Assembly: GCA_021647375.1 (NCBI GenBank)
Contig: JAKIUV010000033.1
Span: 1 to 26,538, forward strand
Source of the DNA: Robiginitomaculum sp.
GTDB lineage: Bacteria; Pseudomonadota; Alphaproteobacteria; Caulobacterales; Maricaulaceae
Direction: 5' to 3'
Length of the DNA stretch: 26,538 nt
The position numbers were made by a program, and so were the translations under genes. The notes below the pieces were generated by a model that saw only the letters and a list, made by a program, of their open reading frames with translations, searched no databases and was not told where the DNA came from. Positions 14,572-22,727 of the stretch are shown here, piece by piece (within the stretch, counting starts at the first letter, position 1; every line of letters starts with the position of its first letter).

Positions 14572-15286
14572 GCGGGATAGGCTTGGCGCGGGTTTCGTCT
14601 AAATATCTTGCGGCGGTTACATTTAGGGTACGGTCTTCCAGGTCGATGAGCAGCGGATTACCCGTAGGGACTTCGTAGCCCGGAATGTCGGCGTCGGCGA
14701 CCTTGAATAGCTCTTTTAGAAGCGCGCGCAAGCTATTGCCGTGGGCGGAGATAAGCAGCGTTTTTCCGGCTTTTATTTTTGGCGCTATATCGGCGTTGAA
14801 ATATGGAAGCACCCGTTCAAGGGTAAGCTTAAGACTCTCACCGCCGGGGAGTTCAGCGGCGTCAATACCCGTATAACGCGGGTCATTAGCCGGGTGGTAT
14901 TTATGCTCCGGCTCTATGAACGGCGGCGGTACATCAAAGGATCGCCGCCAGATATGCACTTGCGCGTCCCCGTGTTTATCACGGGTTTCTTGTTTATTGA
15001 GACCCGTCAGCCCGCCATAATGGCGCTCGTTCAAATGCCAGTCTTTGGTCACCGGAATATAGCATTGGTCGAGACCGCGCAGGGACATCCAAAGCGTGCG
15101 GATAGCCCGGGTTAAATAAGACGTATAAGCTTCGTCAAACCGCAAACCTTCCGCCGCCATCAATCTACCGCCGAGCATAGCTTCAGCCACACCTTTTTCC
15201 GTGAGGTCTACATCGACCCAGCCAGTAAAGCGGTTTTGAAGGTTCCACTCGCTCTGGCCGTGGCGTACCAATACTAGTTTAGTCAT
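14561..15286 (-). CDS. gpmA: 2,3-bisphosphoglycerate-dependent phosphoglycerate mutase
   Basis: Interconverts 3- and 2-phosphoglycerate in glycolysis and gluconeogenesis. The 241-residue sequence opens with LVLVRHGQSEWN, where H9 is the phosphorylated catalytic histidine. Other active-site features are R60 in SYLTRAIRT, E87 in HLNERHYGGL, the WRRSFDVPPP block and the second histidine H182 in ISAHGNSLR. The insert between the catalytic blocks is that of the dPGM class, not of the shorter cofactor-lacking histidine phosphatases. It is last in a leftward series after polA and the methyltransferase gene, but a promoter-like sequence just upstream suggests its own transcript. Confidence 0.97.
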   Translation of the reverse strand: MTKLVLVRHGQSEWNLQNRFTGWVDVDLTEKGVAEAMLGGRLMAAEGLRFDEAYTSYLTRAIRTLWMSLRGLDQCYIPVTKDWHLNERHYGGLTGLNKQETRDKHGDAQVHIWRRSFDVPPPFIEPEHKYHPANDPRYTGIDAAELPGGESLKLTLERVLPYFNADIAPKIKAGKTLLISAHGNSLRALLKELFKVADADIPGYEVPTGNPLLIDLEDRTLNVTAARYLDETRAKPIPPIS

Positions 15287-15312
15287 GTAATTTTCCCTGA
15301 TTATTCAGGCTT

Positions 15313-15342
15313 TATATACATGTGTAACAAGCGGCCTGTCGA
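15313..15342 (-). promoter_or_regulatory. Possible promoter of gpmA
   Basis: Reading leftward, TCGACA (15342-15337) and TATATA (15318-15313) are 18 bp apart, placing the start about 20 bases before the gpmA ATG. The match is moderate and was judged by eye. Confidence 0.3.
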
Positions 15343-15376
15343 GACCCGTTTGTCATATCCGCTATTTTTTGATATG

Positions 15377-16279
15377 CTATTCCTTGGGCTTCACATACAT
15401 ATGCAAAAACCTGTCGGTCTTACGGCGCACTTTTGGGTCAAACACCCCCAGGTCATAATCATCGGCTTTATTGGCTAGGACATTGCTGGTTTTCTCTAAC
15501 TTAAAACCAGCTTTCTCCGCATAAGCTTGAACATGGGCGGGGTCGATACGGTGGGTATCGCCGCCCGTAGTTACAGGTGATCCGGGAGCGGCTTTATGGT
15601 CAAGCAAGACCAGTTTTCCGCCCGGCTTCAATATGCGGTAAATTTCGCCGTAAACTTTGTCCGGCGCACCAAGTGTCAACTCGCCATCTTTGTTTTTCAT
15701 CCAAAGTTCATGGGGGCCCAGGAACCATGTGACTATGTCGGCAGAACCTGTCTCTACATCCAGAGCATCGAAATTACTACGGGTGTGGGTGACGTTACCG
15801 AGGCGTTCACCGTTCTTGCCGAGACGGGCTTCAAACACTTCCGGCTTGATAAAGGCGTCAAAGCTTTTGGGGTTTTGCATGATGACTTTACCGTCTTTGC
15901 CGACAATGCGCGATATGAGTTCCGTATAATAGCCGCTCCCTGCCTCAAGCTCGACCACGGTCATGCCCGGCCATATACCCGTAAATTCCAACACCGCAGC
16001 CGCCTTGCGGATTTCATCGTCTTTGGCATCTGCTTTGGGGCGGTCATGGGCTTGAATAGCCATCATAACTTCGCCACGGTTTCCGATGTCTTCAGCGCCC
16101 ATTCTTTTGACAGGCTTGACAGGTTTTATAATGGTTTCTGGGGTAACAGGCTTGGCTTCAGTTTCTTGTACAGCTTCTGGGGCACTGGGCGCCGCATCGG
16201 CTTTTTCTTCTGGTGCAGGTGTTTGGTCACACGCACCGAGTATCAATAATGCTGTACCTGTTAAAAATAAGTTCTTCAT
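15377..16279 (-). CDS. Lipoprotein-type class I SAM-dependent methyltransferase
   Basis: A 300-residue protein with an N-terminal lipobox signal peptide (MKNLFLTGTALLILGAC, lipidated C17). The ATG at 16279 has a strong AGGAG upstream; the open extension to 16348 is discarded. A Pro/Ala/Glu-rich linker (about 18-65) precedes a Rossmann methyltransferase domain. That domain has motif I VVELEAGSGYYTEL, an acidic post-I region, ADIVTWFLGPHELW and the motif YRILKPGGKLVLLDH. It resembles the predicted exported methyltransferases of COG4798. Export is odd because SAM is a cytoplasmic cofactor; the domain may bind another ligand. It lies downstream of polA in the same direction, with about 105 bp between them. 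Confidence 0.88.
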   Translation of the reverse strand: MKNLFLTGTALLILGACDQTPAPEEKADAAPSAPEAVQETEAKPVTPETIIKPVKPVKRMGAEDIGNRGEVMMAIQAHDRPKADAKDDEIRKAAAVLEFTGIWPGMTVVELEAGSGYYTELISRIVGKDGKVIMQNPKSFDAFIKPEVFEARLGKNGERLGNVTHTRSNFDALDVETGSADIVTWFLGPHELWMKNKDGELTLGAPDKVYGEIYRILKPGGKLVLLDHKAAPGSPVTTGGDTHRIDPAHVQAYAEKAGFKLEKTSNVLANKADDYDLGVFDPKVRRKTDRFLHMYVKPKE

Positions 16280-16384
16280 GGTGTCTTTCTCCTGGGTAAC
16301 ACCCCCCGAATACGCTCCATACACCATCTTAAGCGAATTGGCAATCATTTTGCTTTTTCGGGGATTAGCTAAAACTTTAATCTT

Positions 16385-19201
16385 CTAATGGGCATCATTC
16401 CAATTTTGTGCTGCTTTAGCATCGACAACCAGTGGCACGGTCAAGTGTACCGCTGGTGCGCAAGCATTCTGCATAACTGGTTTTACGACGGAAATCAAAT
16501 CATCCGCCGCGTTTTCCGGCACTTCAAAAATCAATTCATCGTGAACTTGTAAGAGCATTTTGGCGCCGTCCACGGCTTTGATGGCGTCCGGCATTTTAAT
16601 CATGGCGCGGCGGAGAATATCTGCGGCGGTACCTTGAATGGGGGCGTTGATGGCTTGGCGCTCTGCGCCGGCGCGGTACATAGGGTTTTTCTCGTTAATG
16701 GCGCGCACATGGCATTTACGCCCAAATAAGGTTTTCACATAACCAAATTCGCGTGCTTCGTCTTTCGCGGCTTCCATATAGGCTTTGATGCCGGGGAATT
16801 TTTCGAAATAAGCGTCGATATATTCTTTGGCCTCTGTGCGAGATATGCCGAGATTATTAGCCAGACCGAATGCGGATATACCGTAAATAATGCCAAAGTT
16901 AATCGCCTTGGCACGGCGGCGCGTCGCACTGTCCATGCCCTCAATAGGCACACCGAACATCTCGCTAGCTGTCATGGCGTGAATATCAACGCCGTCTGCA
17001 AATGCCTGTTTCATAGACGGCAGGTTCGCCATATGAGCGAGGACACGTAATTCGACTTGGGAATAGTCCGCCGCCACCAACACATGTCCGGGTTCCGCCA
17101 CAAAAGCCGTGCGGATTTTACGGCCATCTTCGGTGCGGATCGGGATATTTTGCAGATTGGGATCGCTGGACGATAGCCGCCCGGTGGACGTGGACGCCAA
17201 GGCATAGCTGGTATGGACACGTCCAGTGCGCGGGTTTATCTCGCGCGGCAATGTATCCGTATAGGTGGATTTCAGCTTGGCATAATGTCGCCAGTCGAGA
17301 ACCAGTTTAGGAAGTGCATGTTGGTCTTGAAGTTTTTCGAGTACGCCCGCCCCTGTCTGCCATGATCCGGTTTTGGTTTTCTTGCCGCCGGGCAACCCCA
17401 GATCATCAAACAGGATTTCACCAAGTTGTTTTGGACTGGCCAGATTAAACGGGCGACCTGCAATCCCATGGGCTTCGGCTTCGAGACCGCATTTCTTTTG
17501 TTCAAAGTCCGCAGACAATCTGGCCAATACGGCTTTGTCCACTTTGATGCCTGTATTTTCCATTTCTGCCAAGATTGGCGGCATGGGGCGCTCGAGGGTT
17601 TCGTAAACTGTCGCCACTTGTTTTTTAGCCAGTTCCGGCTTGAGCAATTTCCACAGGCGCAAAGTCACGTCCGCGTCTTCGGCGGCGTAAGGGGTTGCAG
17701 TTTCCAGATCAATCTGGTCAAAGGTTTTGGCGTTCTTGCCCGTACCGGCAACTTGCTTGAACGGGATAGGCTTATGGCCAAAATGCAGCTCAGACAGGGC
17801 ATCCATGCCGTGCCCGTGCAGGCCGCAATCGAGCGCATAAGAGATGAGCATCGTATCGTCAAACGGCGCAGGGTAAAGCCCGTAGCGCGAAAACACACCC
17901 AGATCATATTTGAAATTTTGGCCAATTTTCAGCACAGAATCGTCGTGTAACATGGGCTTTAAAATATCGAGCGCGGTCTGCATGGGGATTTGTTCAGGTA
18001 CGCCGTCCCCACCCATATCGCCAAATAAATCCTGCGACGCGCCCAGGCCGTGACCCAGAGGAATATAGCAGGCTTCATTGTCCGCAACGGCCAAACATAC
18101 CCCAACCAGATTGGCGCTGGCACTGTTTAGACTGTCAGTTTCAAGATCCACTGCACAGACGCCGACCTCGGTACAGCGGGCGACCCAATGCTCAAGTCGC
18201 TCTATGGTCTGCACACACTCATATTTATCTTTGTCAAAAACTGGCACGGAGGCGACAGGCGGTTCCGTGCTATCGTCTTTACGCAAACTATCGGTATCCC
18301 CCTCGCCCATGGCCGCCATAACCCGCCGGGTTAAGGTTTTGAATGTCATATCCTCTAGGAAGTTAAGAAGCTTATCCCGGTCCGGGTCTTGCACGGCCAA
18401 TTGCTCCAGCGGAATGTCCAAATCCATGTCGCGCCTCAGAGTTACGAGTTCGCGCGACACACGGGCAAGGTCTGCGAATTCGATCAGCTTTTCGCGGCGG
18501 CCTTTTTGCGGAATTTCACTGGCCCGCGCGAGCAATGTGTCCAAATCGCCAAATTGGTTTATCAGTAAGGCCGCCGTTTTAACGCCTATGCCCGGCACAC
18601 CTGGCACATTATCCGAACTATCCCCGGCTAGGGCCTGAATGTCGATAACCTTTTCGGGACCCACACCGAATTTCTCGAATACTTCGGGGGCGCAAATGGT
18701 TTTGTTCTTCATAGTGTCGACCATGCACACCCGCTCTCCAACCAATTGCATCAAGTCTTTGTCGCTGGAGACAATCGTCACCCGTGCGCCTTTTTTCTCG
18801 GCTTGGTCGGTATAGCTGGCGATAATGTCGTCGGCCTCGAACCCCGGTGTTTCTATGGCTAGTGCGCCAAAAGCCCGGGTGGCTTCGCGGGTTAGGGGGA
18901 ATTGCGGGATAAGGTCGTCAGGTGGTGGGGGGCGATTGGCTTTGTAATCTTGGTATATTTCCGAGCGAAATGTCTTGCCTTTGCTATCAAAGATGACCGC
19001 GAAATGGGTCGGGCGGTCATCGCCGTGTTGTTCACGCAATAGCTTAAACAGCATATTGGAAAACCCGGCCACAGCCCCAATGACCAAGCCGTCCGTGCGC
19101 CTTGTCAGCGCGGGCAAGGCATAATAAGCGCGAAATATATAGCCCGAGCCGTCCACAAGGACGACATGGGAGCTGGAATCAATAGGTTTGGCATAAGTCA
19201 T
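16385..19201 (-). CDS. polA: DNA polymerase I
   Basis: Fills gaps and removes RNA primers during replication and repair. The 938-residue protein has all three domains. The 5'-3' exonuclease covers about 1-300 (VDGSGYIFRAYYALPAL, VIFDSKGKTFR, GDSSDNVPGVPGIG). The 3'-5' proofreading domain covers about 325-530 and keeps the Asp-x-Glu pair in AVDLETDSLN, KIGQNFKYDLGVF and YAAEDADVTLRL, so it is probably active; some polA proteins lack this. The polymerase domain has motif A AADYSQVELRVLAH, motif B RRRAKAINFGIIYG and motif C QVHDELIFEVPE. It is divergent from the TonB-domain gene. Confidence 0.98.
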   Translation of the reverse strand: MTYAKPIDSSSHVVLVDGSGYIFRAYYALPALTRRTDGLVIGAVAGFSNMLFKLLREQHGDDRPTHFAVIFDSKGKTFRSEIYQDYKANRPPPPDDLIPQFPLTREATRAFGALAIETPGFEADDIIASYTDQAEKKGARVTIVSSDKDLMQLVGERVCMVDTMKNKTICAPEVFEKFGVGPEKVIDIQALAGDSSDNVPGVPGIGVKTAALLINQFGDLDTLLARASEIPQKGRREKLIEFADLARVSRELVTLRRDMDLDIPLEQLAVQDPDRDKLLNFLEDMTFKTLTRRVMAAMGEGDTDSLRKDDSTEPPVASVPVFDKDKYECVQTIERLEHWVARCTEVGVCAVDLETDSLNSASANLVGVCLAVADNEACYIPLGHGLGASQDLFGDMGGDGVPEQIPMQTALDILKPMLHDDSVLKIGQNFKYDLGVFSRYGLYPAPFDDTMLISYALDCGLHGHGMDALSELHFGHKPIPFKQVAGTGKNAKTFDQIDLETATPYAAEDADVTLRLWKLLKPELAKKQVATVYETLERPMPPILAEMENTGIKVDKAVLARLSADFEQKKCGLEAEAHGIAGRPFNLASPKQLGEILFDDLGLPGGKKTKTGSWQTGAGVLEKLQDQHALPKLVLDWRHYAKLKSTYTDTLPREINPRTGRVHTSYALASTSTGRLSSSDPNLQNIPIRTEDGRKIRTAFVAEPGHVLVAADYSQVELRVLAHMANLPSMKQAFADGVDIHAMTASEMFGVPIEGMDSATRRRAKAINFGIIYGISAFGLANNLGISRTEAKEYIDAYFEKFPGIKAYMEAAKDEAREFGYVKTLFGRKCHVRAINEKNPMYRAGAERQAINAPIQGTAADILRRAMIKMPDAIKAVDGAKMLLQVHDELIFEVPENAADDLISVVKPVMQNACAPAVHLTVPLVVDAKAAQNWNDAH

Positions 19202-19305
19202 GCATCAAGTTTGGCACGGTGTACAAAGTTTGCAAGCGTAGAATCCTTTCTTGCCCAAATTTCGCCGCAGTTTATGATTACCACCTGACAAGTTTGGGAA
19301 GAAAA

Positions 19306-20196
19306 ATGCAAGAAAACGGCATAGATATGGACGACGAAACACAAGCGGGTGCCAAGAGTACGCTTGTTTTCGCTGTGCTCGCGACTGTCGTTTTAATAGC
19401 CGTAGCGCCGTTTTTCATGGACAGAGATAACCCGCAAGACATGGTCATAAAACTAGAAACCCCGCGTCAAGCCTATCTCAAAATTATAGGCGAAACCCAT
19501 ACGGGAATCAGGCTTGCCCGGCTCAATGATTTCGCAGTCAATATTGCGTTCAACGAAAACACTAAAGCGGCTCGGGTGCGCAGGGATGCTTTGTCTGCCA
19601 ATGAACAAATTGCCTGGGCCAAGCTCACCGACGCGCTTTATAATTTAGATAAGTCCGCAACCGACAAATCCAATGCATTCGCCGCCTATAAAGATAGATG
19701 GGGTGTTTGGACTCGGCAAGACGAAACCCCCAAATTGTTGGAACAAACATCGACAATACCTGGCGTATCGGCACAGATGAAATATGCGCCCAATGCAAGA
19801 AAATCCAAATTTGCCACTGACAATACAGAGGCTATGTTGGCGGGCGCAACATCAGCAATGGACGCCCTGACGCCTATAATATCTGAACACATGGAAACGA
19901 AAACTTACGAAACCGTTGAGCCGCGCATCAAATACGCCAAGCGTCCGCGCTACCCGCGCCGCGCCAGACGCAAAGGCATAGAGGCCGTAATCACCTTGTC
20001 CCTCGACATAGACGAGCGCGGCAATGTCGCCCGTACACATGTGGTGAGCATCAACGCTCCGCGCTATAAAGACAAATTTATCCGTGCCGCCCGCCGCGCT
20101 GCGATGGCATCAAAATTCCACCCAAAAACCATAACCGGAAAACCAGTAGCTAGTCGTGGATATTTGCGTAAATATAGTTTCACGTCTGGAGGTTGA
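19306..20196 (+). CDS. TonB-domain protein, atypical energy transducer
   Basis: The ATG at 19306 is chosen because GGGAAGAAAA lies just upstream and it gives a short cytoplasmic N-terminus before the only membrane helix (about 18-37, STLVFAVLATVVLIAVAPFF). An open extension back to 19219 lacks such support. A periplasmic region of about 170 residues follows, and then a C-terminal TonB-type domain (about 210-296) with KYAKRPRYPRRARRKGIEA, VITLSLDIDERGNV and RAARRAAMASKFHP. Such proteins couple the ExbB/ExbD proton-motive complex to outer-membrane receptors. The Pro-rich spacer typical of TonB is missing and exbBD are not adjacent, so it may have another scaffold role. Confidence 0.8.
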   Translation: MQENGIDMDDETQAGAKSTLVFAVLATVVLIAVAPFFMDRDNPQDMVIKLETPRQAYLKIIGETHTGIRLARLNDFAVNIAFNENTKAARVRRDALSANEQIAWAKLTDALYNLDKSATDKSNAFAAYKDRWGVWTRQDETPKLLEQTSTIPGVSAQMKYAPNARKSKFATDNTEAMLAGATSAMDALTPIISEHMETKTYETVEPRIKYAKRPRYPRRARRKGIEAVITLSLDIDERGNVARTHVVSINAPRYKDKFIRAARRAAMASKFHPKTITGKPVASRGYLRKYSFTSGG

Positions 20197-20623
20197 TTTG
20201 CCATATTCTGCATGACATCCTAAGATAATTATTTTCGGGCAGCCTTGTTAATTCCCGCCCTTATAGCCAATTGCTAACTTATACTTAAAGCAGGGGCAAA
20301 TTATCAATCGTTAACAGAAAAATTTGCGCAATATGTAAGATTATTATGTAAGATTATTATGAAATAATAATGTCGTTTTGTGCCCGCCACACCCCTACTG
20401 ATATTCCCCACATGTCTTTCAGGTTTTGGGTTATCAGATACAGGTTCAAAATATTTGAGCGGGCTAATAAACTCTTGACCTGGATGGTGTGATTGCAAAA
20501 TACACCACTTGTAAAAACGGACCAGTCTATTCAATCAAATTTAGTATAAAGGGGTTATTTACCGAAGGGGTCGGTATAAGGCCTTGAAAACCGGGAAGCT
20601 TCCTGCGAGGTACATGCGTTAAG
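20197..20623. other. AT-rich intergenic region with a short tandem repeat
   Basis: 427 bp without a convincing gene. It holds a 13-bp tandem repeat at 20333-20358. TTGACC near 20475 could be part of a promoter for the following operon, but no clear -10 is seen. A 76-codon leftward frame at 20304-20534 is listed as rejected. Confidence 0.5.
20333..20358. repeat. Two tandem copies of a 13-bp AT-rich unit
   Basis: ATGTAAGATTATT occurs at 20333-20345 and again, identically, at 20346-20358. A partial third copy (ATGAAATAATA) follows. Confidence 0.85.
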
Positions 20624-21607
20624 ATGAAACTTAGCGCGAGCAAAATGATGCGATCAAGTGACCCTGCTATTAAATCCGGGAAAGACAAGAAAAAGTCCCT
20701 AGTGCTTACACTGCTCAAATTGGCGGTAGGCATTGCCGCATTGGTTTTGCTGTTCGTCTGGGTGGACTGGCGCGAAGCATGGGCAGTTATTAAAACGGCA
20801 AACCCTTTATGGCTGGCGTTAGGCGGCGGGCTGATCTTGCTGGTTTGGGCTTTGGATGCGCTGCGTTTGCACTGGATGACGCCCATAGACGGCCTGCCTT
20901 ACCGCACGCATTTGGCGCTGGCTTTGCAAAGCGCCTTTGTCATGCAGTTCGGCTTTGGCGTGTTTAGCGGCGACGGGTATAGGGTGGCGGGCTATGCGCT
21001 GAAATCCGGTAAAGTGTTCAAACCCACCGCGCACCTTGTCGCGTCGCGTATCGCCGGGTTTTCCAGCGTTGCTTTGACGGCGGCTCTGGCATCAATTTGG
21101 ATGATAATCTACGGCGATGCCGCATTTTTGGAAACCGGGAAATCAATCATTAAAACGGTGGTGGTTGCCGGCGGGCTTGGGCTTTTTATTTTAGTCTTAA
21201 TTGGCCTTAGCTTGCGGGGTCGTAAATTGCCGCGCTGGATCAATGAAGCGCTTACGGCGGCGAAAACGATTACGTTCAGGATTTGGGTGCTAAGTCTTGT
21301 TATGGTTGTTTTGCGCGGTGCGTCTTTCGCCTGTATTTTGCACAGCCTTGGCATAGAGGTCGACTTTATGGTTGCTTTGTTGGCGAGTGTGAGCGCCACA
21401 CTGACGGCGCTCTTGCCCGTACTCGGTGGCCTCGGCGTGCGCGAAGGTGCCTATGCAGGCATTACCAGCCTGTTTGGCATTGCTCCTGCAGTTGGATTAA
21501 GCGCTGCCATTCTCATGCGGTTTGTGGTCTTGCTGGCCACATCACTTGGCTTGCTCGCCAGTTTGGGTTTGAAAGCAGACCGTAAATCCGAAACCATAAA
21601 ATCATGA
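20624..21607 (+). CDS. Flippase-like / lysylphosphatidylglycerol synthase TM-region family protein
   Basis: A 327-residue inner-membrane protein with about seven or eight hydrophobic helices (from about 27 to 318), after a basic N-terminal tail rich in Lys and Ser. It matches the LPG_synthase_TM/UPF0104 family by its conserved features: VDWREAWAVIKTANPLWLAL near the first loop, FVMQFGFGVFSGDGYRVAGY, HLVASRIAGFSSVALTA and ALLPVLGGLGVREGAY near 265-280. Family members include lipid flippase-like proteins and the membrane half of MprF, but the soluble synthase half is absent. It overlaps the WbqC-type gene by 4 bp (ATGA), so the two are translationally coupled. A role in envelope glycolipid handling is plausible inference. 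Confidence 0.88.
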   Translation: MKLSASKMMRSSDPAIKSGKDKKKSLVLTLLKLAVGIAALVLLFVWVDWREAWAVIKTANPLWLALGGGLILLVWALDALRLHWMTPIDGLPYRTHLALALQSAFVMQFGFGVFSGDGYRVAGYALKSGKVFKPTAHLVASRIAGFSSVALTAALASIWMIIYGDAAFLETGKSIIKTVVVAGGLGLFILVLIGLSLRGRKLPRWINEALTAAKTITFRIWVLSLVMVVLRGASFACILHSLGIEVDFMVALLASVSATLTALLPVLGGLGVREGAYAGITSLFGIAPAVGLSAAILMRFVVLLATSLGLLASLGLKADRKSETIKS

Positions 21608-22326
21608 ACAAGGCTAAAAAATCTATCGCCATCATGCAGCCCGTCTATCTGCCTTGGCTCGGCTATTTCGAGCAAATGGCTCTATGCGACGAGTTCATGT
21701 TTCTCGACGATGTGCAATATACCAAACAAGACTGGCGCAATCGCAACCGCATTCGCACCAAAGACGGTTGGATGTGGCTCACCATCCCGATAAAACGGAG
21801 TAAGCTTGGGCAACGATTAAACGAGACGCAGATTAATCACCAGCTTAATTGGCGACGTAAACATTTGGCGGCGCTAGAGATGAACTATAAGCCGTGCCGT
21901 TATTATACGGAGATTACCCAGCTTTACGAAGCCATTTTGTCGACCAGTCCAGACCGCCTTATAGATTTAACTATACCGCTAATAATAACTTTCGCACGCT
22001 ATATGTCGATTGAAACGGAATTTACTCGCTCCTCGGATTTGACACTTAATGCCAATGACAAGCAAAGCCGTGTGTTGGAACTGTGTAATTTACGCGGCGC
22101 AGACATATTTTACACGGGTCCCTCTGCGCGAGATTATATGGAAAATGATGTATTTGCCAAAGCCAGCGTAAAAGCGGTTTTTCAAAACTATCAACACCCT
22201 GTCTATAATCAGCATTTTCAGGGTTTTGAGAGCCATATGTCGATCATTGATCTTTTGATGAATCACGGCCCGAATGCGCGGGAAATATTACTGTCCTCAC
22301 CCAAGCCGGACTTTGTCCCGATATAA
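21604..22326 (+). CDS. WbqC family protein
   Basis: A 240-residue cytoplasmic protein of the WbqC-like family, found in O-antigen and polysaccharide gene clusters. The diagnostic start is present: IMQPVYLPWLGYFEQMALCD, then FLDDVQYTKQDWRNRNRI. So are the later blocks WLTIPIKRSK, LYEAILSTS and GADIFYTGPSARDYM. The biochemical function is not established; related proteins are proposed to act in sugar-nucleotide or glycine-transfer steps. Its start overlaps the stop of the flippase-like gene, forming a two-gene unit. No other polysaccharide genes adjoin it; the WecE-type pair lies about 9 kb to the left. Confidence 0.92.
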   Translation: MNKAKKSIAIMQPVYLPWLGYFEQMALCDEFMFLDDVQYTKQDWRNRNRIRTKDGWMWLTIPIKRSKLGQRLNETQINHQLNWRRKHLAALEMNYKPCRYYTEITQLYEAILSTSPDRLIDLTIPLIITFARYMSIETEFTRSSDLTLNANDKQSRVLELCNLRGADIFYTGPSARDYMENDVFAKASVKAVFQNYQHPVYNQHFQGFESHMSIIDLLMNHGPNAREILLSSPKPDFVPI

Positions 22327-22438
22327 ATAATGCGCATTTGACGAAATATTTTTTCGAACTTCACTATCATTTATGCCCAGAACCATTATACGAACTAGAG
22401 TGGGGTGCAAAATTTATTGCTAATTATGGAGAATTAAA

Positions 22439-22642
22439 ATGGCGATTATGAAATCAGTACAAATCATGTCCGAATCTACCAAATCTTTTGAAGACGCGAT
22501 CGAAGCTGCAGTTGACCGTATGTCCGACAGCGTCAACCATGTGCGGTCTGCGAATGTAAACAATCAGTCCGTTGTTGTTAAAGGCGGCAAGATCACCAAT
22601 TACCGGGTTAATTTGCAAATCACGTTCGAAGTCAAAAAATAG
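22439..22642 (+). CDS. Dodecin family protein
   Basis: A 67-residue protein with the dodecin fold pattern: strand (MKSVQIMSES), helix (SFEDAIEAAVDRMSDSV) and two strands (QSVVVKGGKITNYRVNLQIT). Dodecins form hollow 12-mers that store flavin or a similar cofactor. The segment normally containing the flavin-stacking aromatic residue (D-W-F-E-V in classical dodecins) reads SANVNNQSV here and has no aromatic residue, so flavin binding is doubtful. The ATG at 22439 has GGAG upstream; an internal ATG at 22448 is possible. It is monocistronic, with its own terminator. Confidence 0.9.
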   Translation: MAIMKSVQIMSESTKSFEDAIEAAVDRMSDSVNHVRSANVNNQSVVVKGGKITNYRVNLQITFEVKK

Positions 22643-22679
22643 GCAATTAGCCGTAAGGTTATTTATTGAATAACTGAAC

Positions 22680-22709
22680 TAGCCCGCCTATATTTGGCGG
22701 GCTATTTTA
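22680..22709 (+). terminator. Intrinsic terminator after the dodecin gene
   Basis: The stem TAGCCCGCC (22680-22688) pairs with GGCGGGCTA (22696-22704) around a 7-nt AT loop, followed by TTTTATT. It lies between the dodecin stop and the thiolase start and separates their transcripts. Confidence 0.88.
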
Positions 22710-22727
22710 TTATGAAAAGGAATATTT

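Noticed and set aside
17426..18638. Rightward frames of 174 and 186 codons inside polA
   Set aside because: Both are antisense shadows of polA, which has intact motifs throughout.
20304..20534. Leftward 76-codon frame in the intergenic region
   Set aside because: Much of its C-terminal part is the AT-rich tandem repeat, no ribosome site was seen and it matches no family I know. A gene remnant cannot be excluded.
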